Positions 1 to 9,128 of a stretch of 34,102 nt of DNA are shown one piece after another. The translations under genes were made by a program, and so were the position numbers. Within the stretch, counting starts at the first letter, position 1. Every line of letters begins with the position of its first letter. The DNA lies in the NCBI GenBank assembly GCA_937126915.1, contig CAKZLM010000106.1, positions 1 through 34,102 of the forward strand, given 5' to 3'. The stretch is from an uncultured Alphaproteobacteria bacterium (GTDB lineage: Bacteria > Pseudomonadota > Alphaproteobacteria > Sphingomonadales > SMXR01). Under the pieces are notes generated by a model, which worked only from the letters and a program-made list of their open reading frames with translations, was not told where the DNA came from and ran no database searches.

Positions 1-1383
1 TTTAGAACCCGTAACAAAGAAGACGAAGATGGCACCGCCAACATCGCCACTTATTTCGATACGGAAAACTATGAGAAGAACAAACACTTTTATGAAGAGC
101 TGCGCGTTAATGGCACGTTGGACAATTTCACCATTACCGCTGGCTTAAGCTATTATTGGGAAGATGCCCATCAAGAAAGCCGCACCAACACCTTTACCGA
201 TACCATTGATACCGTGTTGACCAATATTGGTGCCTTCCCTTACCCACCTTTTGCCGCAACCACACAGCTCCTTAATCAAGCGGGTTATGACTTTAACTTG
301 CTTGGCTTGGCATGGAATGAAACCATGTATAATGATGGCACTTATTCTGCCTATGCCGCTTTTGGTGATGTTACTTGGGCGGCCACAGACAAATTAAATG
401 TCACTGTTGGTTTGCGCTATACCGAAGATAAGAAAGAGTTTTCATGGTTTAACGGTCCGCGCGTCGCACCTGAAGTTGATTATATCCAATCATTAATTGG
501 TGTGAATGACTTTAGCTTTGACTTTGTCTTCCCTGTAGGCGCTCTTGAGGGCCAAACCCTAACGCTTGATAAAACATGGGATGACGTTAGCGGCCGCGTG
601 GTTGTTGACTATAAAGTTGCTGACCACATTATGGCCTATGGTTCTTATGCCCAAGGGTATAAGGCAGGTGGTTTCAATTCGGTTGAGGTAAACTCACAGT
701 TTGAACCTGAAAGTGTTGATAACTATGAGATTGGCATCAAGTCTGAATGGTTTGAGCGCACCTTGCGTCTCAATGCCTCTGCTTATGAATATCGCTATGA
801 TGACAAGCAAGAAATTAGCTTGGAAAGCTTAAATGATGCTGGTGTTCCGCAATATGTAACCCGCACAGGTGACACCAAAGGTACTGGCTTGGATGTAGAG
901 TTAACTTGGCTGCCACTTGATAGCATCAGCCTCTTTGCCAACTATGGTTACTTAGATGCAGTTTGGACACGTCGCTTGCAAAACGGCATCGACATTTCTG
1001 GTCAACCAACAGGAACACCAAGTCAACGCCTTGCTGTTGGTGCTGATTATTTTGACACAACCGACGACGGTTCAGAATGGCGTTATCATGTCGACTATAG
1101 CTACACCAGTGCTAGCCGCCGAAATGATGCTTGTGAAGCAACGGGCACATGTACCAACACGCTTTATAATTTTGAAACAGGCGTAGCCCGCAAAATTGCC
1201 AATGCACGGGTAACATGGACCAACCCTGATGGTTATTTAAGCGCTTCCGTATTTGTGAAAAACCTGCTTGATAAACGCTATGTTGGCGGTGTGAACAATA
1301 TCACCACACAAACACTGGGCACGCCTTATGCCCGTATCAATCAACCAATGACATGGGGCCTTGATCTTCGAGTGAACTTCTAA
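1..1383 (+). CDS. TonB-dependent outer-membrane receptor, C-terminal part (5' end cut by window)
   Basis: The frame is open from the first base and ends at TAA 1381-1383, so at least 460 residues of the barrel domain are present and the plug is missing. The segments are those of TonB-dependent receptors: SYAQGYKAGGFNSV followed by FEPESVDNYEIGIKSEWF, then a late strand with NLLDKRYVGG, and a terminal strand ending RVNF with the C-terminal aromatic residue that signals BAM-dependent insertion. Such receptors take up siderophores, vitamin B12 or oligomers across the outer membrane using TonB energy. The substrate cannot be read from this part. An internal TTG at 118 could be mistaken for a start, but the sequence upstream of it is clearly coding in the same frame. 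The gene ends 27 bases before a strong hairpin shared with the convergent peptidase gene. Confidence 0.93.
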   Translation, partial: FRTRNKEDEDGTANIATYFDTENYEKNKHFYEELRVNGTLDNFTITAGLSYYWEDAHQESRTNTFTDTIDTVLTNIGAFPYPPFAATTQLLNQAGYDFNLLGLAWNETMYNDGTYSAYAAFGDVTWAATDKLNVTVGLRYTEDKKEFSWFNGPRVAPEVDYIQSLIGVNDFSFDFVFPVGALEGQTLTLDKTWDDVSGRVVVDYKVADHIMAYGSYAQGYKAGGFNSVEVNSQFEPESVDNYEIGIKSEWFERTLRLNASAYEYRYDDKQEISLESLNDAGVPQYVTRTGDTKGTGLDVELTWLPLDSISLFANYGYLDAVWTRRLQNGIDISGQPTGTPSQRLAVGADYFDTTDDGSEWRYHVDYSYTSASRRNDACEATGTCTNTLYNFETGVARKIANARVTWTNPDGYLSASVFVKNLLDKRYVGGVNNITTQTLGTPYARINQPMTWGLDLRVNF

Positions 1384-1410
1384 ACCCACCCCATAACAAC
1401 GAACAAAAAA

Positions 1411-1440
1411 AAACCCGGGCCTCTGAGCCCGGGTTTTCTT
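1411..1440. terminator. Bidirectional hairpin terminator between the receptor and the M20 peptidase
   Basis: A perfect 10-bp stem, AAACCCGGGC (1411-1420) with GCCCGGGTTT (1427-1436), closes a 6-base loop. It is flanked by an A-run on the left and a T-rich run on the right, so it can terminate transcription from either side. It lies between two convergent genes. Confidence 0.9.
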
Positions 1441-1463
1441 TTATTGTCTTTAAACAACTAGCC

Positions 1464-2840
1464 TTATTGCGCCACTTTGGTTTCTGCCAACAAGGTTAAC
1501 AAACCAACTTGAACGGCCTTATAAGCATCAACATCTTGCCACCATTCATCAGGAGCGTGACCACGACCACCTTTACCACCACGACTAATGGTAATCGCCG
1601 GAATGCCTAAGGAAATTGGCACATTACTGTCAGTTGATGAGACTGCCAAAGATGGCTCAACACCATATGACTTTAACGCCGCCATCATATGCTGCACCAA
1701 GGATCCATTGGGGTCACTTAAACCCGCTGGACGAAGACCCACTTGGTCAACATCTACTGTTAAGGCTGGCCCATGTTGACGGGCGGCATTTTCTTCTTCC
1801 AACGCCTGTTGCATTGCAGCTTTAAAAACAGCATCAATGGCATCCAATCGTGCTGGTGCTCCTGAGCGCATGTCAACTTCCATCCAGCTTTCAAACGGGA
1901 TTGAATTGATCGACGTACCACCGCCAATGCGGCCAACACTAAAGCTAGACTTTGGACCAACTGAGGTTACAGATGGACCATTTTCTGCCAATAACCGCAT
2001 GGCACGACCAAGAGCATGGTGCGGGTTTGCCAATCCAAAGGCGCCCCAAGAGTGACCACCCGGCCCTTTAAAGGTTACGCGGTAACGGTATGACCCAATA
2101 CCACCATAAACCAAACGGCTTAGATCACCGCCATCAACCGCGATAAAGGTATCAATCTTCGGGCCGCCTTCACGGAACAAATGCTTCACACCGCGCAAGT
2201 CACCCAAACCTTCTTCACCAACAGAGCCGATAAACAAAACATGATCTTCGGTTTCAACACCTTGGCTTTCTATGGCATCAAGAACCGCCAATTGCATCAC
2301 CAAACCACGGGTGTCATCACCAATGCCGGGGGCGTATAATTTTCCATCCACCTCACGCACGGTAACATCAGTGCCTTCAGGGAAAACCGTATCAAGATGC
2401 GCAACCATAGCAACTGTTTCAGCGCCTACAGTACCTTCACGAAGGGCAATGACATTGCCAACCTCATCCATCCACACTTTATCAGCGCCTGCCTCTTTTA
2501 ACATTTCTGCATAACGGGCCGCGCGCTTTTCTTCTTTAAAAGGGGGAGCTGGAATTTCCGTTAGTTCAATTAATTGTGCCAAGGATTTATCAGAAATATC
2601 TTGGGCATATTGTAATGCCGCCTGCACTTTTGGCTGGCTTTTAATCTGCTCGATATTGCTTTGATATTGTGGGTTAAGGACCACGTCTTGTGCCACCGCG
2701 GCGGCAGGGGCAAAATCATCATCATGGGCTGTTGCAAGTGATGATGTAACAGCACCGGTCATTACCATCGCCGCCAGTGAAACCCCCATAAAGCTTTTGG
2801 TCATTGTTGAAAAGACACTTTGGTCTTTTTTCTTATTCAT
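1464..2840 (-). CDS. Secreted M20-family metallopeptidase (PepT/ArgE/CPG2-like)
   Basis: 458 residues. An N-terminal hydrophobic stretch at about 15-38 ending ATA-HD is a likely signal peptide, so the enzyme probably works in the periplasm. The di-zinc centre looks complete: AHLDT (H148, D150), GIGDDTRG (D175/D176), VGEEGLGD (E209/E210), AVDGGD (D236) and GRGHAPDEW (H428). The family hydrolyses the C- or N-terminal residue of peptides or acylated amino acids. The layout resembles peptidase T-like and carboxypeptidase G2-like members, with a dimerisation lid in the middle (KGPGGHSWGAFG). Exact substrate is not readable. GGGAG upstream of ATG 2840 is a good ribosome site. It is divergent from an amino acid permease, which fits peptide or amino-acid use. 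Confidence 0.9.
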   Translation of the reverse strand: MNKKKDQSVFSTMTKSFMGVSLAAMVMTGAVTSSLATAHDDDFAPAAAVAQDVVLNPQYQSNIEQIKSQPKVQAALQYAQDISDKSLAQLIELTEIPAPPFKEEKRAARYAEMLKEAGADKVWMDEVGNVIALREGTVGAETVAMVAHLDTVFPEGTDVTVREVDGKLYAPGIGDDTRGLVMQLAVLDAIESQGVETEDHVLFIGSVGEEGLGDLRGVKHLFREGGPKIDTFIAVDGGDLSRLVYGGIGSYRYRVTFKGPGGHSWGAFGLANPHHALGRAMRLLAENGPSVTSVGPKSSFSVGRIGGGTSINSIPFESWMEVDMRSGAPARLDAIDAVFKAAMQQALEEENAARQHGPALTVDVDQVGLRPAGLSDPNGSLVQHMMAALKSYGVEPSLAVSSTDSNVPISLGIPAITISRGGKGGRGHAPDEWWQDVDAYKAVQVGLLTLLAETKVAQ

Positions 2841-2978
2841 TATCGTCTCCCTATTTTATAAAAATTTGCCGCTACTTTATCGAAGCCCAGATCAGATGAC
2901 AAGCATGTTCGGCTTTACTTTGGCCTGATATCTATTAAGATCAAAAATCATATAAGGGGAACTGGCAGGGGAAACTGA

Positions 2979-4292
2979 ATGAGCGAAACATCATCACCAA
3001 AATTAAAGCGCGATATTACCTTTTTAACGTCGGGTTTTTTAATTCTGAACAGCGTTATTGGCGCAGGCATTTTTGCCCTTCCCGAACGCATGTATCAAGC
3101 GGCAGGTGATTTTAGCCCGTGGCTGTTTCCGATTATGGGGTTGATGATGATGTCCATCGTTTTAAGCTTTGCTCGCATCACCAGTTTTTTCCGCTTAACC
3201 GGTGGGCCTTCGCTTTATGCCACGGCTGGTTTTGGTCCCTTTGTTGGCTTCCAAGTGGGCTGGCTGTTTTATGTGGCCCGTGTCCTTGCCTTTGCTGCCA
3301 ATACCAACGTGCTTATTATGTATAGCAGTTATTTACTGCCAGATATTGCCAGTGGCACCGCGCGAACTGCCGCGATTTTCTTTGTTTGCCTGTTCCTAAC
3401 CATGGTTAACTATTACGGCGTAAAACGCGCCATGCAGGCCTTAACAGGCTTTACATACTTAAAGGTGATTCCGATTATTTTATTAATCATCTTTGGCCTT
3501 CCCGCTGTTGGTTTAGATATCGCCATTCCTTCTGACCCGCCACCTTTAAGCGCCCTTGATGCCTCTATCCTTATTTTGATGTATGCCTTTGTCGGCTTTG
3601 AAGGGGCTATTGTTTCGGCAGGCGAAATGAAAAACCCTCGCCGTAACCTGCCCCGCGCCCTGATCGGCACCATTTTGGCGATCACGCTTATTTATACCTT
3701 GATCCAAGCGGTTTATACCGCCAACATCAGCGGTGACGTTGAGGCAGCAGCCCCGCTAATCGCGCTTGGTTCAATCTTGGGTGGTGATATCGGTGCCATC
3801 GTCATTACCTTAGCGGCGATCTTCTCCATTGGCGGCAATTTAACCTCCAGCTTGATTGCCGCGCCAAGGGTCAGTTTTTCTTTGGCTAAAGACAAATTAC
3901 TCCCTAAATGGTTTGGTCATATCCATGAAAAATACGCCACTCCTGACTATGCTATTTTGTTCACAGGGGTGCTGGTTTTCATCCTAACCATCAGCGGCAG
4001 TTTTGTTTTATTAGCCGCCATGTCGTCAGTAGCGCGCATGCTTATTTACGCCACATGTATTGCTTCGCTGCCAAAAATTGAACGCGCGGCCGATGAAGAA
4101 ACCCGCAACAATGCTTATAAAATTCCGGGGGGAATGATCATCCCCGTCATTGGCATTGCTTTCAGTTTGTGGGCCGCCGCACAATCTTCTCTTGAGGGGT
4201 GGAAGATCCTTGGCATTATGGCCCTTGTGGGAACGGTGCTTTATCTTATAAGCAAACGATCTTACCAAAACGAGGATAAAACCAATGTCTGA
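2979..4292 (+). CDS. APC-superfamily amino acid permease
   Basis: 437 residues, almost entirely hydrophobic, with about 12 predicted membrane helices. The first helix carries NSVIGAGIFALPERM, the unwound-helix G-x-G motif of amino acid/polyamine/organocation transporters, and GFEGAIVSAGEMKNPRRNLP after TM6 is also typical. It should be an inner-membrane secondary transporter for amino acids or a related amine. Specificity is not readable. The start ATG 2979 is preceded by AGGGGAAA. The last 8 bases (ATGTCTGA) overlap the start of slyX, so the two are translationally coupled. The divergent neighbour is a secreted peptidase, so uptake of released amino acids is a reasonable inference. Confidence 0.9.
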   Translation: MSETSSPKLKRDITFLTSGFLILNSVIGAGIFALPERMYQAAGDFSPWLFPIMGLMMMSIVLSFARITSFFRLTGGPSLYATAGFGPFVGFQVGWLFYVARVLAFAANTNVLIMYSSYLLPDIASGTARTAAIFFVCLFLTMVNYYGVKRAMQALTGFTYLKVIPIILLIIFGLPAVGLDIAIPSDPPPLSALDASILILMYAFVGFEGAIVSAGEMKNPRRNLPRALIGTILAITLIYTLIQAVYTANISGDVEAAAPLIALGSILGGDIGAIVITLAAIFSIGGNLTSSLIAAPRVSFSLAKDKLLPKWFGHIHEKYATPDYAILFTGVLVFILTISGSFVLLAAMSSVARMLIYATCIASLPKIERAADEETRNNAYKIPGGMIIPVIGIAFSLWAAAQSSLEGWKILGIMALVGTVLYLISKRSYQNEDKTNV

Positions 4293-4506
4293 AATCGATG
4301 CCCTTGATGAACGCTTGCGGCTTTTAGAAGAAAAAGTCGCCTTTCAAGACGAAACCATTGAAACGCTAAACCAGACCGTAACCGATCAATGGAAGCTAAT
4401 TGACCGCTTGAAAAAGCGCCTTAAAGACATGGATGACCAGATATACGAGTTGGAAAATAACGCAGGCATGAACGCCCCTGCCAACCAGAAACCACCGCAT
4501 TATTGA
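4285..4506 (+). CDS. slyX: SlyX family protein
   Basis: 73 residues forming one long amphipathic coiled coil (DERLRLLEEKVAFQDETIET) and ending in the PPHY tail that marks the SlyX family. SlyX proteins are small, widely conserved in Proteobacteria and of unknown biochemical role. The ATG lies inside the last codons of the permease, which suggests coupled translation rather than a functional link. Length equals the family norm of about 70 residues. Confidence 0.92.
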   Translation: MSEIDALDERLRLLEEKVAFQDETIETLNQTVTDQWKLIDRLKKRLKDMDDQIYELENNAGMNAPANQKPPHY

Positions 4507-4542
4507 TTGTTCCCCGATCGGGCGTTTGAAGGTGATAAATAA

Positions 4543-6924
4543 TCATCCCCCACGGCGTTTTAGGGTGATGGCGGTGTGGTGGCGCTTTGGCTTGGCTTTT
4601 CGGCCTAATTCCAATTCTTTCTCACGGCGCTTGCTTTCTGCCGAAAAGGCCTGCCCCATACCAGCATAATATTGTTTTTCCCAATTTTGACGCTCGGTTT
4701 TAGCGCCATACCAACCAGCGGCTTGGCGGCTGAAAAACGGGTTCCACATGTGTGGGCGGCCCAAGGCCACTAGATCAGCGCGGCGGGTGTGAAGAATAGT
4801 ATTCACCTGAGCGGGTTCGGTAATAGCCCCCACGGTCATGGTTGCCATTTTGGGCACATTACGAATGGCTTCTGAGAAACCAACCTGATACATACGGCCA
4901 TAAGTGGGTTTTTGATCAGGCACGGTTTGACCACTAGACACCGACACCAAATCACAGCCAGCTTCACGGAATGTCTCAGCAATGATAAAGGTTTCATCTT
5001 CCGAAATACCGCCCTCTTTCCAATCGCTGGCGGATATACGGATCGACATAGGCTTATTACTTGGCCAAACGGCGCGCATCGCCTCAAACACTTCTAACGG
5101 ATAGCGCAGGCGGTTTTCAATGCTGCCGCCATAATCATCATCACGCACATTGGTTAAGGGCGATAAGAAACTAGCCAGCAAATACCCGTGGGCGCAGTGT
5201 AATTCAATCATGTCAAATCCAGCACGATCAGCGCGCTTGGTTGCTTGCACAAAATCATCCTTGATGCGATCCATATCAGTGCGCGTCATCTCATGCGGGG
5301 TATCACTAATACCATCCATATAAGGTATCGGTGAGGCTGAGTATAACGGCCAATTAGCGCCGTCATCTTCCAAGGGATAATCCATTTTTTGCCAACCCAA
5401 TTGGGTCGACCCTTTTCGACCCGCATGACCTAATTGCAGGGCGATTTTTGAGGCACTGTTTTGATGAACAAAATTTACCAGTTTTTTAAAGCCAGCCTCA
5501 TGCTCGTCCGTCCAAAGACCGGGGCAACCAGGCGTAATGCGTGCATCTGCTGATGGGCACGTCATTTCCACATATAGTAAACCCATGCCACCACGTGCGG
5601 CACCGCCATAATGAACCAAGTGCCAATCGGTTAAATTGCCATCTTCTGTGCAGGAATATTGTGCCATCGGCGCCATTACCACGCGGTTATGCAGTTCCAT
5701 ATCGCGCAGCTTAAACTTGGTGAACATCGGCGTTGGGCGGCTGTCACGATAATCATAACCAGTGCGATCATAATAATTTTGATACCATTCCGTATCGGCC
5801 TTTTCGACAAAGCTTTCATCGCGCAGGATCAAATTGTCATAAGTCACAGATTTGGCGCGGCACATCACCACCATGGCAAATTCATAGGTATCCATATCCC
5901 ACGAGCGATCCATATGTTCGAACCACGCCAAGGAAACATCGGCATTATGCTGAACAATTTGCGCAGGGGTGCGGCGCAGTTCGTCATATTTTTCAAAGGC
6001 CGCTGTTACACCATCTTTTTCCAAATGCTCAATCACCGCATCATGCAAGCCAATGGCACAATCCATCGCTAGTTTTGAGCCAGACCCAATTGAGAAGTGC
6101 GCCGATGCCTTAGCATCACCCAGAATAACGATGTTTTTATGATACCAATTGTTACAGAAAATACGCGGGAATTGACGCCAGTGAGAGCGGTTCAATAAAA
6201 GCGGGTGACCATCCAATTCTTCGGCAAATATTTTTTCTAATTTGTCGCGGCTGTCTTCTTCGTCATCAACCTTAAAGCCATGGCCCTGCCAGCATTCATC
6301 AGACATCTCAATCACCCATGTTGAGCAATCTTGTGAATATTGATAGGTGTGGGCGCAGATCAAACCATGCTCGGTTTCCTTAAAGAAATAGGTGAAGTCT
6401 TTTAGGAAACGGGTTGATCCCATCCAAGTAAAGCGGTTGGACTTGATCTTGGTATCTGGGTCAAACTGTTCCTTATAATATTCCCGCACAGCTGAATTAA
6501 TACCATCAGCCGCCAGCACAATATCACTGTCGCCAAAGCGTGTTTCAATGGTTGCAGGGTCAATGCGCTCGCCATACACCATGGTCACACCCAGCTCTTC
6601 ACAGCGATTTTGCAAGACATTCAACAGATGAATTCGGCTGGACCCACAAAAGCCATTACCGCCACAGGTCACCGTTTTGCCCTTACGCACGATGTGGATA
6701 TCATCCCAATAAGCAAACTCATCACGGATGCGCTCGTAGCTATCGCGGTCACGAATTTCATATTCCGATAAGCTATCATCGGAAAACACCACGCCAAAGC
6801 CAAAGGTATCATCAGCGCGGTTTTGTTCATAAACCGTAATATCCCAATCAGGGCGTGCTTTTTTGGTCAGAAGGGCAAAATACAAACCACCCGGGCCACC
6901 ACCGATTACGGTAATTTTTGTCAT
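4543..6924 (-). CDS. Flavin monooxygenase fused to old-yellow-enzyme reductase (2-aminobenzoyl-CoA monooxygenase/reductase or salicylyl-CoA 5-hydroxylase type)
   Basis: 793 residues in two enzymes. Residues 1-about 390 are a class A flavin monooxygenase: GGGPGG (8-13) binds FAD, and a second FAD motif begins at GDAKAS (269-274). Residues about 398-760 are an old-yellow-enzyme FMN barrel with QLGHAGRKG and the HCAHGYLLASFLSP segment (H576, H579). This order and size match the known 2-aminobenzoyl-CoA monooxygenase/reductase of Azoarcus evansii. That enzyme hydroxylates the CoA-activated ring and then reduces it to a non-aromatic ketone using O2 and NADH. Homologues are often labelled bifunctional salicylyl-CoA 5-hydroxylase/oxidoreductase, so the substrate (amino- or hydroxybenzoyl-CoA) is not settled. 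It is last in an operon, 41 bases after a beta-oxidation gene, with GAGGAGGG before ATG. Confidence 0.88.
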   Translation of the reverse strand: MTKITVIGGGPGGLYFALLTKKARPDWDITVYEQNRADDTFGFGVVFSDDSLSEYEIRDRDSYERIRDEFAYWDDIHIVRKGKTVTCGGNGFCGSSRIHLLNVLQNRCEELGVTMVYGERIDPATIETRFGDSDIVLAADGINSAVREYYKEQFDPDTKIKSNRFTWMGSTRFLKDFTYFFKETEHGLICAHTYQYSQDCSTWVIEMSDECWQGHGFKVDDEEDSRDKLEKIFAEELDGHPLLLNRSHWRQFPRIFCNNWYHKNIVILGDAKASAHFSIGSGSKLAMDCAIGLHDAVIEHLEKDGVTAAFEKYDELRRTPAQIVQHNADVSLAWFEHMDRSWDMDTYEFAMVVMCRAKSVTYDNLILRDESFVEKADTEWYQNYYDRTGYDYRDSRPTPMFTKFKLRDMELHNRVVMAPMAQYSCTEDGNLTDWHLVHYGGAARGGMGLLYVEMTCPSADARITPGCPGLWTDEHEAGFKKLVNFVHQNSASKIALQLGHAGRKGSTQLGWQKMDYPLEDDGANWPLYSASPIPYMDGISDTPHEMTRTDMDRIKDDFVQATKRADRAGFDMIELHCAHGYLLASFLSPLTNVRDDDYGGSIENRLRYPLEVFEAMRAVWPSNKPMSIRISASDWKEGGISEDETFIIAETFREAGCDLVSVSSGQTVPDQKPTYGRMYQVGFSEAIRNVPKMATMTVGAITEPAQVNTILHTRRADLVALGRPHMWNPFFSRQAAGWYGAKTERQNWEKQYYAGMGQAFSAESKRREKELELGRKAKPKRHHTAITLKRRGG

Positions 6925-6965
6925 TTTGCCCTCCTCACACTTTTTATATTTATGAACTATTTTAC

Positions 6966-9065
6966 TTAACTTTGACGATCATAATCAGCAAAAGATTTAC
7001 CCTCTTTTGCCAATTGTTCAATCAAGGGCGCTGGTTTCCACCAACGATCGCCAAAACGATCTTTAAAGCCGTTGATCTTCTCAAGAACCTTATCAAGGCC
7101 CATTTGATCGGCATAATGCATCGGGCCACCACGGAACGGCGGATAGCCATAACCATTAACATAAACCACATCAATATCGCTGGCGCGAAGGGCAATGCCC
7201 TCACCCAAAATTTTGGCACCCTCATTCACCAAGGCCAGCATGCAGCGCTCAACAATTTCTTCCTCGCTAATCGGCTGGCGACTGATGTCGGCTTTGTTCG
7301 CTTCATCCATGATGATCTGTTCGGTTAACTGCGATGGTTTTGGCGTGCGACTGCCTTGGTCATAGTCATAAATACCAGCGCCCACTTTAAGACCCTTGCG
7401 GTCTTTTTCAACCAAACGATCCATCCAATCAAACGCCTTGGTTTCATAGGCATCACGCCCCATGGCCTGACGGTTCATATAACCAATATCCAACCCTGCA
7501 AGGTCAAACACGGTTAAGGGCCCCATCGCCATGCCGAAGTCATAAAGCGCTTTATCCACCTCTTCCGGCGCAGCGCCTTCGATGACACAAAGACCTGCCT
7601 CGCGACCATAATGCGACAACATACGGTTACCGATAAAGCCATAGCAAACGCCTGAAACAACACCGACCTTTTTGATCTTTTTCGCCAAATCAATAGAAGT
7701 GGCCAATACATCATCGCCAGTTTTTTCACCGCGCACAATTTCCAATAATTTCATCACATTGGCAGGGCTGAAGAAGTGTAAACCGATAACATCTTCAGGA
7801 CGTTTGGTCACATCGGCAATGTCATCAACATTTAAATATGATGTGTTAGTGGCAAGAATTGCACCGTCTTTTGCCACCTCATCCAACTGGGTGAAGACCT
7901 TTTTCTTCACCGACATTTCTTCAAACACCGCTTCGATAATCAAATCACAATCCGATAAATCAGAATAAGATTGTGTGCCTGTTAAAAGGCCCATGCAGGT
8001 TTCAACTTGCTCGTCCGTCATGCGGCCTTTTTTGGCAGTGTTTTCATAATTTCGACGAATAACGCCCAAGCCACGCTCTAAGGCTTCTTCGCTAAGTTCC
8101 AAAATGGTAACCGGAATACCCGCATTGGCAAAGTTCATGGAGATGCCACCACCCATGGTACCAGCGCCAATTACGCCAACTTTTTTAATGTCGCGACGCG
8201 GTGTTTCTTTTCCTATACCTGGCACGCGGGCAATTTGACGATGGGCAAAGAACATATGCTGCATGGCTTTTGATTGTGGGTTGGCCATACATTCAGCAAA
8301 CAATTCACGCTCTTTTTTCAGGCCCTCTTCAATCGGCATGGCAACTGCTGCTTCCACCGCCTGAATGCATTTTTCAGGGGCAAAATAGCCACGGGTTTTA
8401 CGCGCCACCGATTGGCGGAAACCATCAAAAAAGGCGCTGTCATATTTGCTTTTATCTAAATCCATTTGGCTGGTTGGGCGCGCGCCTTTGCCATCGGCCA
8501 CTAAGTGCTTGGCAAAATCAATGGCATTATCAACCAAGTCGCTTTCATAAACCGCATCAAGGGCGCCCATTTTAAGGCCCTTTTCAACCGGAACATGCTT
8601 GCCACTTACAATCATATCAAGTGATCCTTCAACCCCTGCCACGCGTGGCAAACGCTGTGTACCACCAGCGCCGGGAAGCAAACCGAGCTGCACTTCAGGC
8701 AGGCCAATTTTTGCCCCCGCCACAGCCACACGGTAATGACAACCAAGGGCAATTTCCAACCCACCGCCAAGGGCCGTACCATGAATTGCTGCCACTGTTG
8801 GTGTTTTGACGGCCTCCATTTGGTTAATCACATCAGGTAAATGTGGTGCCACAGGTGGCTTGCCAAATTCCGTAATATCAGCGCCCGCCATAAAGGTGCG
8901 TCCAGCAGCGGTTAACACAATGGCTTGTACCTCTGGGTTTTGATCAGCAGCGCTAAAGGCTTCAACCAAGCCAGCGCGCACAACTTGAGAAATAGCGTTT
9001 ACAGGTGGGTTATCAACTGTGATAACCGCGATGCCATCTTGAATATTTGTCGTTACAACAGTCAT
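6966..9065 (-). CDS. Bifunctional enoyl-CoA hydratase / 3-hydroxyacyl-CoA dehydrogenase
   Basis: 699 residues, the length of FadJ-like and peroxisomal-type multifunctional enzymes. The crotonase half (1-about 180) has AGADITEFG and the oxyanion-hole/acid pair [13 protein letters not shown] (E104) and GLPEVQLG (E124), with both hydratase glutamates present. The dehydrogenase half starts at about 295 with [12 protein letters not shown] (NAD motif G300-x-G302-x-x-G305), followed by [16 protein letters not shown], which carries the catalytic His. A second C-terminal HCDH repeat contains [14 protein letters not shown]. It hydrates enoyl-CoA and oxidises the 3-hydroxyacyl-CoA. No thiolase accompanies it. 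It lies between the acyl-CoA dehydrogenase and monooxygenase/reductase genes, so its substrate is probably the pathway intermediate rather than ordinary fatty acids. AGGGGGAAG precedes the ATG. Confidence 0.92.
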   Translation of the reverse strand: MTVVTTNIQDGIAVITVDNPPVNAISQVVRAGLVEAFSAADQNPEVQAIVLTAAGRTFMAGADITEFGKPPVAPHLPDVINQMEAVKTPTVAAIHGTALGGGLEIALGCHYRVAVAGAKIGLPEVQLGLLPGAGGTQRLPRVAGVEGSLDMIVSGKHVPVEKGLKMGALDAVYESDLVDNAIDFAKHLVADGKGARPTSQMDLDKSKYDSAFFDGFRQSVARKTRGYFAPEKCIQAVEAAVAMPIEEGLKKERELFAECMANPQSKAMQHMFFAHRQIARVPGIGKETPRRDIKKVGVIGAGTMGGGISMNFANAGIPVTILELSEEALERGLGVIRRNYENTAKKGRMTDEQVETCMGLLTGTQSYSDLSDCDLIIEAVFEEMSVKKKVFTQLDEVAKDGAILATNTSYLNVDDIADVTKRPEDVIGLHFFSPANVMKLLEIVRGEKTGDDVLATSIDLAKKIKKVGVVSGVCYGFIGNRMLSHYGREAGLCVIEGAAPEEVDKALYDFGMAMGPLTVFDLAGLDIGYMNRQAMGRDAYETKAFDWMDRLVEKDRKGLKVGAGIYDYDQGSRTPKPSQLTEQIIMDEANKADISRQPISEEEIVERCMLALVNEGAKILGEGIALRASDIDVVYVNGYGYPPFRGGPMHYADQMGLDKVLEKINGFKDRFGDRWWKPAPLIEQLAKEGKSFADYDRQS

Positions 9066-9128
9066 TATTCTTCCCCCTTTAGGATAATGTTTTTAGTCGC
9101 TTTTCTTACGATGATATTTTGAAAAGGA

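Noticed and set aside
4513-4522. CCCGATCGGG palindrome between slyX and the monooxygenase operon
   Set aside because: No loop and no T-run on either strand, so it is not a convincing terminator.
5659-6072. 137-codon plus-strand open frame opposite the monooxygenase/reductase gene
   Set aside because: Antisense to a well-supported domain with motifs; His/Arg-rich composition is a frame artefact of the opposite gene and no ribosome site is seen.
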